Source: Streptomyces dangxiongensis | GTDB lineage: Bacteria; Actinomycetota; Actinomycetes; Streptomycetales; Streptomycetaceae | Assembly (NCBI RefSeq): GCF_003675325.1 | Contig: NZ_CP033073.1 | Span: 5,580,001-5,644,000, forward strand | DNA: 64,000 bases | Direction of reading: 5' to 3' | Shown here: piece by piece, positions 25,276 through 32,849 of the stretch | Layout: each line of letters begins with the position of its first letter | Position numbering within the stretch: position 1 is the stretch's first letter | The notes under the pieces: model-generated | Seen by the model: the letters and a program-made list of their open reading frames with translations, nothing else | The model's database searches: none | Told to the model about the DNA's origin: nothing | Made by a program: the position numbers and the translations under genes

Positions 25276-26421
25276 TTACTTCACGACCGCGGCGGCGAGC
25301 TTGGACAGCGGCTCCGCGAGCGCGTTGACCGCGTCCGACAGCTCCTTGCGGCGGTCCTTGCCGACCTTCTCGTAGGAGATGAAGTCGTACCCCGTCCTGT
25401 CCGCCGGGTCCGTGCGGTAGGTGTCCAGCAGCGCGTCCAGGGTCCTGAACTGCTTGTCCAGTTCCCGGGTCAGCGCCGGGTCGTTGTGCGCGGCGACCGG
25501 CTTCAGCAGCTCGTACGCCTTCTGGGCGCCCTCGACGTTGCCCTTGAAGTCGACGAGGTCGGTGTGCGCGTAGCGGTCCTCCTCGCCGGTGACCTTGCCG
25601 GTGGCGACCTCGTCCAGCAGTTCCTTGGCGCCGTTGGCCATGGACGTCGGGGTGATCTCGGCCTTGCCGACCCGGCTCTGCCAGTCCTTCAGGTCCGTCA
25701 CCAGCCGGTCGGCGAGGGCCTTCTCCTCGGCGCCGATCTTCTTGTCGTGCCAGAGGGCCTTCTCCAGCCGGTGCCAGCCGGTCCACTTCTGGCCGTCCTC
25801 CAGGCCGTCCTCGCGGACGTCGACCTTCGGGTCGATGTCGCCGAAGGACTCGGCGACCGGCTCGGTGCGCTCCCAGCCGAGGCGGGAGAGGGCGTAGGCC
25901 TTCTTCGCGCCGTCCAGGTCGCCGGCCTTGACCGCCTTCACGAACGCCTCGGTCCGCGGCAGCGTCTCGTCGGCCTGGTCCTGGGCGTACCGGCGGTACT
26001 CGGCGACCGCCGTGTCCAGCTTCGGGTCGCGCTCGGCGCTGCCGCCGCCGCCGGTGACGGTGAGCTTCTGCCGGATGCCGTGGCCCTTCATGCCGGGCCG
26101 GCAGGCGACCTCGTACGATCCGGCCTTCACCTCGGCGGTGAGCGTGTACCGGGTGCCCGGCCCGATGTTCTCCTTCTCGGAGACGATGCGGTCGTCGGGG
26201 AAGAGGATCTCGACCTCGGTCGCCTGGGAGCCCTTGTTCTCGATCTTCAGCGTCACCTGGCCGGCCGGCACGGACTTGGTGGAGGTCTCGCACCTGGAGT
26301 CGGCGGCCGTGACCCGGACGGCGTCCCCGTCCTTGGCGTCGCTCTTCGCGGTGCAGGCCGAGAGGGCGGTCAGAGCGGCCGCGGTGGCGGCGGCGGTGAC
26401 GGTCAGTCGGACGGCTCGCAT
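25276..26421 (-). CDS. efeO: EfeO iron-binding lipoprotein (cupredoxin + M75)
   Basis: 381 residues with a lipobox TALSAC (Cys23), a cupredoxin-like domain at about 30-125 (VPAGQVTLKIENKGSQATEVEILF) and an M75 imelysin-type domain with the iron-binding HxxE motif WHRLEKALW near 235. The lipid anchor suits a Gram-positive surface iron receptor. It is the first gene of the operon and two iron-box-like sites lie directly upstream, so expression should rise when iron is scarce. Confidence 0.92.
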   Translation of the reverse strand: MRAVRLTVTAAATAAALTALSACTAKSDAKDGDAVRVTAADSRCETSTKSVPAGQVTLKIENKGSQATEVEILFPDDRIVSEKENIGPGTRYTLTAEVKAGSYEVACRPGMKGHGIRQKLTVTGGGGSAERDPKLDTAVAEYRRYAQDQADETLPRTEAFVKAVKAGDLDGAKKAYALSRLGWERTEPVAESFGDIDPKVDVREDGLEDGQKWTGWHRLEKALWHDKKIGAEEKALADRLVTDLKDWQSRVGKAEITPTSMANGAKELLDEVATGKVTGEEDRYAHTDLVDFKGNVEGAQKAYELLKPVAAHNDPALTRELDKQFRTLDALLDTYRTDPADRTGYDFISYEKVGKDRRKELSDAVNALAEPLSKLAAAVVK

Positions 26422-26441
26422 GCGGGCTCCCAGCGGATCTG

Positions 26442-26460
26442 ATTGGTGAGGCTGCCCTAA
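26442..26460 (-). promoter_or_regulatory. IdeR/DmdR-type iron box, proximal
   Basis: On the minus strand TTAGGGCAGCCTCACCAAT agrees with the iron-box consensus TTAGGTTAGGCTCACCTAA at 14 of 19 positions. It ends 20 bp before the efeO start, where a bound repressor would block transcription. Confidence 0.7.
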
Positions 26461-26461
26461 C

Positions 26462-26480
26462 TTACATGAGGCTTACCTCA
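26462..26480 (-). promoter_or_regulatory. IdeR/DmdR-type iron box, distal
   Basis: On the minus strand TGAGGTAAGCCTCATGTAA agrees with the iron-box consensus at 14 of 19 positions and lies one base from the proximal site. Adjacent boxes allow two repressor dimers to bind side by side. Confidence 0.65.
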
Positions 26481-26641
26481 CTCATAACCGTGCGGGTCGT
26501 GATTCAGCTCTCATCGGAGGATCACCGCCACGGCCCGGTCTCGTCGGTCCCCATGCCCCGCCACGAGGGGGTCAACGGACGGTCATGCACCGAAGCGGGC
26601 GTGGGACGCGGCCGACGCGGATGCGGTGATTCAATCTCCCG

Positions 26642-27289
26642 GTGACTGCATACGACGTACTCCGGGTCTTCTGCGGGCCGTACGGCGGGTACGGCAAGGA
26701 GCTGGGTGTCGTCCGCGACGGCTCCCGGATGCCGGAGCGCGACGAGCGGCAGGCCTTCGCCGCCAAGCTCGGCTTCGGCACCACCGTGTTCGTGGACGAT
26801 CCCGAGCGCGGCGTGCTCGACCTCTACACCCCTGTGCGGCGCGTGCCCTTCGCCGTGCACGCCTGCGTCGGCACGGCCTGGCTGCTCGACGTGCCGGAGC
26901 TGGTCACACCGGCCGGGGCCGTCGGGGCGCGGCTGGACGGCGAGTTCAACTGGATCGAGGCCCGCGCCGAGTGGGCGCCGCCACGCACCCTGCGCCGGTA
27001 CACCGGCGCCGCCGGGGTGGACGCGCTGGGCGCCCAGGAGCCACCGGAGGCGGGCCTCTACGCCTGGGCCTGGGAGGACGAGGCGGCCGGCCGCGTGCGC
27101 GCCCGCGCCTTCCCGGGCGGCGAGGAGGGCACCGGGGAGGACGAGGCGACGGGCGCCGCCGCGCTGCTGCTCACCGACCGGCTGGGCCGGGCCCTGAACA
27201 TCGCCCAGGGCGCGGGCTCCCAGCTCCTCACCGCCCCGCAGCCGCACGGCTGGACCGAGATCGGCGGACGGGTGCACCTGGAGCGCTGA
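26642..27289 (+). CDS. PhzF-like family protein (short form)
   Basis: 215 residues from GTG 26642. Segments such as YDVLRVFCGPYGGYGKELGVV, ERDERQAFAAKLGFGTTVFVDD and VPFAVHACVGTAWLL correspond to the N-terminal half of PhzF-type isomerases (the HPCVGTAW pattern), with a second, diverged half ending in IAQGAGSQLLTAP. The usual family length is 260-300, so this is a compact variant. The reaction is unknown. It is divergent from the efe operon across about 220 bp and convergent with the aminopeptidase gene. Confidence 0.7.
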   Translation: MTAYDVLRVFCGPYGGYGKELGVVRDGSRMPERDERQAFAAKLGFGTTVFVDDPERGVLDLYTPVRRVPFAVHACVGTAWLLDVPELVTPAGAVGARLDGEFNWIEARAEWAPPRTLRRYTGAAGVDALGAQEPPEAGLYAWAWEDEAAGRVRARAFPGGEEGTGEDEATGAAALLLTDRLGRALNIAQGAGSQLLTAPQPHGWTEIGGRVHLER

Positions 27290-27306
27290 CCCGTGCGCGC
27301 GCGGCG

Positions 27307-28164
27307 TCAGGGCAGGGTCAGGATGTCCGCGCCGGTGTCCGTCACCACCAGCGTGTGCTCGAACTGCGCGGTCCGCTCGCGGTCCTTGGTCACGACCGTC
27401 CAGCCGTCGTCCCACATGTCGTACTCGTGGGTCCCCAGCGTCAGCATCGGCTCGATCGTGAAGGTCATCCCGGGCCGCATGACCGTCGTCGCGTGCGGGC
27501 TGTCGTAGTGCGGGACGATCAGGCCGGAGTGGAAGGCGGAGCTGATGCCGTGCCCGGTGAAGTCCCGGACGACGCCGTAGCCGAAGCGCTTGGCGTACGA
27601 CTCGATGACCCGGCCGATGATGTTGATCTGCCGGCCGGGCCTGACGGCCTTGATCGCGCGCTCCAGGGACTCCCGCGTCCGCTCCACCAGCAGCCGTGAC
27701 TCCTCGTCCACGTCACCGACCAGGTAGGTGGCGTTGTTGTCGCCGTGCACCCCGCCGATGTACGCCGTCACGTCCAGGTTGACGATGTCGCCGTCCCTGA
27801 GGACCGTCGAGTCCGGGATGCCGTGGCAGATGACCTCGTTGACCGAGGTGCACAGCGACTTGGGGAAACCGCGGTAGCCCAGCGTGGACGGGTAGGCGCC
27901 GTGGTCGCACATGTACTCGTGGGCGACCTTGTCGAGCCGGTCCGTGGTGACCCCGGGAGCGATGATCTTCGCGGCCTCCGCCATCGCCCGCGCGGCGATC
28001 CGGCCCGCGGTCCGCATGGCCTCGACGGTCTCCGGCGTCTGCACCTCCGGCCCCGTGTACGGGGCCGGCGCGGGCTTGCCGACGTACTCGGGGCGGCGGA
28101 TGTTTCCGGGGACCGGACGGATGGGGGACAGCTCCCCTGGTACGAGCAGCGACTGGCCAGACAT
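27307..28164 (-). CDS. map: type I methionine aminopeptidase
   Basis: 285 residues from ATG 28164. After a ~45-residue N-terminal extension ([21 protein letters not shown], shared by actinobacterial MetAPs) comes the pita-bread fold with [37 protein letters not shown] (metal-binding Asp residues), [13 protein letters not shown] (His), FTIEPML (Glu) and AQFEHTLVV (Glu). It removes the initiator Met from nascent proteins. Streptomycetes usually carry more than one copy; this is the SH3-motif-type with an extension. Confidence 0.9.
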   Translation of the reverse strand: MSGQSLLVPGELSPIRPVPGNIRRPEYVGKPAPAPYTGPEVQTPETVEAMRTAGRIAARAMAEAAKIIAPGVTTDRLDKVAHEYMCDHGAYPSTLGYRGFPKSLCTSVNEVICHGIPDSTVLRDGDIVNLDVTAYIGGVHGDNNATYLVGDVDEESRLLVERTRESLERAIKAVRPGRQINIIGRVIESYAKRFGYGVVRDFTGHGISSAFHSGLIVPHYDSPHATTVMRPGMTFTIEPMLTLGTHEYDMWDDGWTVVTKDRERTAQFEHTLVVTDTGADILTLP

Positions 28165-28222
28165 ACCGGCGAGTCTATCCAGCGGACATGGGGGAACATG
28201 ACGGTGGCGAGAGGAGCTGTCG

Positions 28223-28456
28223 ATGGCCCTGTTCAAGAAGCACACCGCCGGCAAGCCGGGCGAGTGGTACTACTGCCTGGAGCACCAGAAGGTCGAGGAG
28301 GGCCCGGACTGCCCGGGCAAGGACCGCTTCGGTCCCTACGCGTCCGCCCAGGAGGCCGGGCACGCGATGGAGGCCGCCCGCGAGCGCAACCTCCAGTGGG
28401 AGAACGACCCGCGCTGGCACGACACGCCGGCGGCCGGAGACCCCCAGAACGACTGA
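28223..28456 (+). CDS. 77-residue conserved actinobacterial protein
   Basis: Starts at ATG 28223 behind GAGGAG. The sequence includes [20 protein letters not shown] and [24 protein letters not shown], with a CLxH...C pair that could bind metal, and ends in an acidic, disordered tail. It is a small soluble protein widely seen in streptomycetes (SPOR-like compact fold is possible), with no known function. It is divergent from map, sharing a 58-bp promoter interval. Confidence 0.65.
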   Translation: MALFKKHTAGKPGEWYYCLEHQKVEEGPDCPGKDRFGPYASAQEAGHAMEAARERNLQWENDPRWHDTPAAGDPQND

Positions 28457-28595
28457 CCCGCCCCGCACCGGCCCCGCGTCGCACCCGGCCGGCCTCGGTC
28501 CCGCGCCCGCCCGGCCCCGGTTCCGCGCCCGTCCGGTCCCGCCCCGCGTCCGGACCGGCCCCGGCCCGCACCGCAGCCGGCCGGCCGGGCCGGGG

Positions 28596-29198
28596 TCACC
28601 AGGGGGCCGGTGGGGGTGCCGTCAACGCCTCGGCCAGCCTCGACAGACGGTCCCGGAGATGACGCCGGGCCCGCGGGCGGTCACCGGCCGCGTTCTCCCC
28701 GGCCGCCGCGCTGACCAGGTGCTGCACGCTGTCCAGGTCCAGCTCCGCCCCCTCGGGCACGGCCAGCGTGTCGTGCGCCAGCGCGGCCAGCTCGTCCCCG
28801 CCCGCGCCCAGCGCCAGCACCGTCACCCCGGCCCGCCGGGCGTCGTGCACCCGCTCCAGCAGCGGCGCGGGCTCCTCGGGCGCCACGACCAGCAGGGTGT
28901 CGCCGCGCCGCGCCGCCGCGATCCGGCCCGGCCCGACGGCCAGGTGCGCGGGATCACCCGGGCGCACGTGATGCCGTACGAGCGTCGGGGCCAGCTCCGG
29001 TGTGCCCGACCACGCGGCCTCGTCCACCAGATGCGCGGCCAGATGCCACGGCTCGTACGCCGGCGTGCCCACCAGCAGCAGCCCGCCCCCGTGCGCCACC
29101 ACCGACCCGCGCAGCGCCCCCGCGAACCTGCGGGTGGCGCCCAGCCACTCGGTCCCGGCGAGCACATCCCGCAGCAACGCGACCCGTACGGCGTCCAT
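28596..29198 (-). CDS. SIS-like (phosphosugar isomerase fold) protein
   Basis: 200 residues. GGGLLLVGTPAYEPWHLAAHL, then RRGDTLLVVAPEEPAPLLERVHDARRAGVTVLALGAG and LAHDTLAVP follow the strand-helix order of SIS domains, which bind phosphosugars. The usual Ser/Thr-rich phosphate loop (GxSGxT) is replaced by VVAPEEP, so catalytic isomerase activity is doubtful; a binding or regulatory role is more likely. A single gene between a small plus-strand gene and the sialidase. The call rests on pattern only. Confidence 0.5.
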   Translation of the reverse strand: MDAVRVALLRDVLAGTEWLGATRRFAGALRGSVVAHGGGLLLVGTPAYEPWHLAAHLVDEAAWSGTPELAPTLVRHHVRPGDPAHLAVGPGRIAAARRGDTLLVVAPEEPAPLLERVHDARRAGVTVLALGAGGDELAALAHDTLAVPEGAELDLDSVQHLVSAAAGENAAGDRPRARRHLRDRLSRLAEALTAPPPAPW

Positions 29199-29306
29199 GC
29201 GACCGCATCCTGCCGGAACCGGTCGTTCGTGACACGGAGTTCACCCGGAATTCGCCCGACCGGGGAAGGGGACGGGCCCCGTTCCGTCAGACATGAGGAG
29301 CCGTCC

Positions 29307-30380
29307 ATGACCGACGCGACCGTCCCCTTCCGCGCGGGCCACGACGGATACGCCGCCTTCCGCATCCCGGCCGTCGTCGCCACCGGGGCCGGCACCCTGC
29401 TCGCGTTCTGTGAGGGCCGGGCCGACTCCTCGGCCGACCACGGGCGCATCGACATCGTGCTGAAACGGTCCACGGACGGCGGCCGGACCTGGGGGCCGCT
29501 CCTGGTCGCGGCGAGCAACGGCAAGAACCTCGCCGGCAACCCCGCGCCCGTCGTGCTCGACACCGGCCGGATCCTGCTCGTGCACATACGCGCCGCGGCC
29601 CGGGCCACCGAGGCCGACATCCTGCGCGGCCGGGTCAAGGACGCCGACGGGCGCCGCGTGTGGGTGCGGCACAGCGACGACGACGGCCTCACCTGGTCCA
29701 CGCCGACGGAGATCACCGCGCGGGTGAAGAAGCCCGGCTGGCGCTGGTACGCCACCACCCCCGGGCACGCCCTCCAGCTAAGCGGCGGGCGCGTCCTCGT
29801 CCCCGCCAACCACACGCTGCCGCCCACCGGCACCGACACCGGCGCCGAGGCCCGGTACAACAGCGGCCACTGCCTGCTCAGCGACGACCGCGGCGCGAGC
29901 TGGTACCTCGGCTACGTGGACGAGAACACCGACGGCTACGTCAACGTCAACGAGACCACCGCCGCCGAACTCCCCGACGGCCGCGTCTACCTCAACACCC
30001 GCAACGACTCGCCCTCGCCCGGCAACCGGGCCGACGCCCACTCCGAGGACGGCGGCCGGACCCTCGTGAAGCCCTTCCGCCCGCAGGCCGGGCTGCCCGC
30101 ACCGGTCTGCCAGGCCTCCGTCCTCCAGCTCCGCGACCCCGACCTGCTCCTCTGCTCCGGCCCGGCCGACCCGGCCGCCCGCGCCCTGATGACGATCCGC
30201 GCCTCCGCCGACGGCGGCACCACCTGGCACACGGCGTTCACCGTCGACGGGCTGCCCGCCGCCTACTCCGACCTGGTCCGCATCGACCGGCACACGGTCG
30301 GGCTGCTGTACGAGACCGGTGACTTCGGCGCCTACGAGACGATCACCTTCCGCCGGGTGCCCGTGCAGCGGCTGACCTGA
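29307..30380 (+). CDS. sialidase/neuraminidase-family protein without signal peptide
   Basis: 357 residues from ATG 29307. The FRIP motif (residues 18-21, catalytic Arg) is followed by five Asp-box repeats: STDGGRTW, SDDDGLTW, SDDRGASW, SEDGGRT and SADGGTTW, marking a six-bladed propeller of exo-alpha-sialidase type. Catalytic Tyr/Glu candidates lie in LLYETGDFGAYE. No signal or membrane segment is present, unusual for enzymes that act on extracellular glycans; a cytoplasmic or non-classically released role, or a non-sialic substrate, is possible. The gene has no carbohydrate-uptake neighbours. Confidence 0.8.
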   Translation: MTDATVPFRAGHDGYAAFRIPAVVATGAGTLLAFCEGRADSSADHGRIDIVLKRSTDGGRTWGPLLVAASNGKNLAGNPAPVVLDTGRILLVHIRAAARATEADILRGRVKDADGRRVWVRHSDDDGLTWSTPTEITARVKKPGWRWYATTPGHALQLSGGRVLVPANHTLPPTGTDTGAEARYNSGHCLLSDDRGASWYLGYVDENTDGYVNVNETTAAELPDGRVYLNTRNDSPSPGNRADAHSEDGGRTLVKPFRPQAGLPAPVCQASVLQLRDPDLLLCSGPADPAARALMTIRASADGGTTWHTAFTVDGLPAAYSDLVRIDRHTVGLLYETGDFGAYETITFRRVPVQRLT

Positions 30381-30417
30381 TCCGGTACGGGCCCGCAGGC
30401 GGACGTAGAGTCGGGCC

Positions 30418-31122
30418 ATGACCTCTACCGACAGCGCACAGAAGGCCCCCGCCAAGGACCCCTGGGACCTGCCCGACGTCTCCGGGTACGTCGTCGGCGT
30501 GCTCGGCGGCACCGGACCGCAGGGCAAGGGCCTCGCCCACCGGCTCGCCCGGGCCGGCCAGAAGGTGATCATCGGCTCCCGGTCCGCCGAGCGCGCCCAG
30601 GCCGCCGCCGCGGAACTCGGCGACGGCGTCGAGGGCGCGGACAACGCCGAGACCGCGCGCCGCAGCGACATCGTGATCGTCGCCGTACCTTGGGACGGCC
30701 ACGGCGACACGCTGAAGGCCCTGCGCGAGGAACTGGCCGGCAAGCTCGTCGTGGACTGCGTCAACCCGCTCGGCTTCGACAAGAAGGGCGCCTACGCCCT
30801 CAGGCCCGAGGAGGGCAGCGCCGCCGAGCAGGCCGCCGCCCTGCTGCCGGACTCCCGGGTCACCGCCGCCTTCCACCACCTCTCGGCCGTCCTGCTCCAG
30901 GACCCCGAGGTCGAGCAGATCGACACCGATGTGATGGTGCTCGGCGAGGAGCGCGCCGACGTGGAGATCGTGCAGGCGCTGGCCGGGCGCGTCCCCGGCA
31001 TGCGCGGCGTCTTCGCCGGCCGGCTCCGCAATGCTCACCAGGTCGAGTCGCTCGTCGCGAACCTGATCTCCGTCAACCGCCGGTACAAGGCGCACGCCGG
31101 GCTCCGCGTCACCGACGTGTGA
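30418..31122 (+). CDS. npdG: F420:NADPH oxidoreductase
   Basis: 234 residues. The Rossmann start VGVLGGTGPQGKGLAHRLA (about residues 25-43) and the phosphate-binding IIGSRSAERA are followed by VVDCVNPLGFDKKG and AAFHHLSAVLLQDP, matching archaeal and actinobacterial Fno/NpdG. The enzyme moves hydride between NADPH and coenzyme F420, which in Streptomyces feeds F420-dependent oxidoreductases such as the PPOX family (a broken copy lies at 6083). It begins 37 bp after the sialidase stop. Confidence 0.85.
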   Translation: MTSTDSAQKAPAKDPWDLPDVSGYVVGVLGGTGPQGKGLAHRLARAGQKVIIGSRSAERAQAAAAELGDGVEGADNAETARRSDIVIVAVPWDGHGDTLKALREELAGKLVVDCVNPLGFDKKGAYALRPEEGSAAEQAAALLPDSRVTAAFHHLSAVLLQDPEVEQIDTDVMVLGEERADVEIVQALAGRVPGMRGVFAGRLRNAHQVESLVANLISVNRRYKAHAGLRVTDV

Positions 31123-31186
31123 GACCGGGCGGGCCATGGGGGACACTGGTCGTCGAAGCAGTGTCCCCCGCAAGGAGCCGAGCCCC

Positions 31187-31405
31187 ATGCCCCTCTTGCC
31201 CCCGCCCAGCCCGTCCCGGCGACTCGCCCTCTACACCCTGACCGTCTGCCTCCTCGCCGTGGCCGCCGCTGTCGTCTCCTTCGTCCAGGGGAGCTGGCTG
31301 GGCGTCGTCTGGGTGCTGCTGGCCGGTGTGACGTCCAACATGACCTGGTACTACCTCAAGCGCGGCCGGCCCGCCGGGGGCGACGGCACGTCCGTCACGA
31401 GCTGA
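31187..31405 (+). CDS. 72-residue two-span membrane protein
   Basis: ATG 31187 with AAGGAG about ten bases upstream. Two hydrophobic segments, LALYTLTVCLLAVAAAVVSFV and LGVVWVLLAGVTSNMTWYYL, flank a short loop; both ends are polar and the C-terminus is basic. No family is recognised. Its last codons overlap the end of the convergent M50 protease gene by 11 bp. Confidence 0.55.
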   Translation: MPLLPPPSPSRRLALYTLTVCLLAVAAAVVSFVQGSWLGVVWVLLAGVTSNMTWYYLKRGRPAGGDGTSVTS

Positions 31406-32195
31406 GCGAGCAGATCTCCGGGCTGTCCTCCCAGAAGCGGTAGACCGCCTCGCCGCAGTACCGGGAGAAGCCGTCCACGCCCAGGCCGCCCAGGATCGTG
31501 TCGACCACGTCGAAGAACGCGCCGTTGACCGACGGCAGCCACAGCACCGCGAACACGAACAGCAGCCCGAACGGCGCGAACGGCTCCACCTGCCGCTTCA
31601 CGTCGTACGACAGCCACGGCTCGATGACGCCGTAGCCGTCCAGGCCCGGCACCGGCAGGAAGTTCAGGATCGCCGCCGTCACCTGGAGCAGCGCCAGGAA
31701 CGCCAGCGCGTTCCGGAACAGGCTGGGCACGCCGTCCAGGGCGTGCAGCCAGAACGGGGCCGTGCACACGGCCGCGAACAGCACGTTGGTCAGCGGCCCG
31801 GCCGCCGAGATCAGGCTGTGCCGCCAGCGGCCCTTGATCCGGTCCCGCTCGATGAACACGGCGCCGCCCGGCAGACCGATCCCGCCCATGATCACGAACA
31901 CCACGGGCAGCACGATGCTGAGCAGCGCGTGCGTGTACTTCAGCGGGTTGAGCGTCAGATAGCCCTTGGCGCCGACCGTGATGTCCCCGCTGTGCAGGGC
32001 GGTGCGGGCGTGCGCGTACTCGTGCAGGCACAGGGAGACGATCCAGGCCGCGGTCACGAACAGGAACACCGCTATGCCCGGCTGCGCGGCGAACCCGGTC
32101 CAGGTGGCCCAGCCGGTCACCGCCGTCACGGCCAGGATCCCGACGAACACGGGACTGACCCTGCGGTCGCCGTGGCGGGTGGTGACGGTGGTCAT
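31395..32195 (-). CDS. site-2 protease-family (M50) membrane metallopeptidase
   Basis: 266 residues, about six hydrophobic spans. The zinc site is HEYAH at residues 58-62 with the distal NFLPVPGLDGYG providing the Asp ligand. Relatives cut transmembrane substrates, for example anti-sigma factors. No PDZ or CBS domain is present. ATG 32195. The short N-terminus and the KGYLTLNPLKYTH loop fit the family that lacks regulatory domains. Partner substrates are not visible nearby. Confidence 0.85.
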   Translation of the reverse strand: MTTVTTRHGDRRVSPVFVGILAVTAVTGWATWTGFAAQPGIAVFLFVTAAWIVSLCLHEYAHARTALHSGDITVGAKGYLTLNPLKYTHALLSIVLPVVFVIMGGIGLPGGAVFIERDRIKGRWRHSLISAAGPLTNVLFAAVCTAPFWLHALDGVPSLFRNALAFLALLQVTAAILNFLPVPGLDGYGVIEPWLSYDVKRQVEPFAPFGLLFVFAVLWLPSVNGAFFDVVDTILGGLGVDGFSRYCGEAVYRFWEDSPEICSLSS

Positions 32196-32302
32196 GGGCG
32201 CGCTCCTGGAGTGCGGGGACGGTCGGTCAGGCGACCGTACCGGCCACGGACCCGTGGGGAAAACGTCTCGCGGTGGCCGTCCGGTTCCTTCAAGGTGGGG
32301 GA

Positions 32303-32827
32303 ATGCCACGCACGAGGGTGTTCTACGAGGATTGGCAGATGGAGTGCTGCGGCACGCCGTTCGCGGTCGGGGACGAGGTCGGCTGGCGGCTCGTCGCGGT
32401 CGGCCCGCACGACCGCGAGGGCGACTACCGCGGCGCCGGATGGTGGGTGGAGAACCACGGCGGCCCCGACCACGAGACCGTCGGCCGCGTCCACGCCATC
32501 GAGCTGGTGCACCAGGACTACCTGGTCCACACCGACCCGCGCCTGGGCGAGCAGCTCGACCGTGCCCTGGATCCGGACGCGGAGCCCGGGGAAACGGTCC
32601 TGCTGCCGTCTCCCCACCGCATGGAACAGGTGCCCGGCGCGTGGAGCCTGGAGCCCGTCGACGCCTGCCCGAGGTGGTTTCGCGGCGAGGAACCCGACAC
32701 GGAGCCCGGCCCCCGACGGGTGCGGCGCACCGTGGGCGCCCTGGTCACGCTGGACGTCACGAGGGTCAGGGACGTCGCCCCCGAGGACCCCGGCGCCACG
32801 CCGGACGGACCCGGTGACCGCCGCTGA
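32303..32827 (+). CDS. DUF6578-family protein
   Basis: 174 residues from ATG 32303 with GGGGG just upstream. It begins MPRTRVFYEDWQMECCGTPF, then VGDEVGWRLVAVGP, WWVENHGGPDHETVGRVHAIELVHQDYL. The paired Cys and the beta-rich profile fit the streptomycete DUF6578 family of unknown function. It ends 22 bp before the AfsR-like regulator, so the two may be cotranscribed. Confidence 0.65.
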   Translation: MPRTRVFYEDWQMECCGTPFAVGDEVGWRLVAVGPHDREGDYRGAGWWVENHGGPDHETVGRVHAIELVHQDYLVHTDPRLGEQLDRALDPDAEPGETVLLPSPHRMEQVPGAWSLEPVDACPRWFRGEEPDTEPGPRRVRRTVGALVTLDVTRVRDVAPEDPGATPDGPGDRR

Positions 32828-32849
32828 TCGCCACAGGGACAATGGACCG

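Noticed and set aside
22965..25328. A 787-codon plus-strand frame
   Set aside because: Antisense shadow of efeB, efeU and the lipoprotein; no ribosome site or domain.
31743..32849. N-terminal extension of the AfsR-like frame upstream of 32850
   Set aside because: It runs through the M50 and DUF6578 genes in a non-coding frame; the winged-helix domain begins exactly at GTG 32850.
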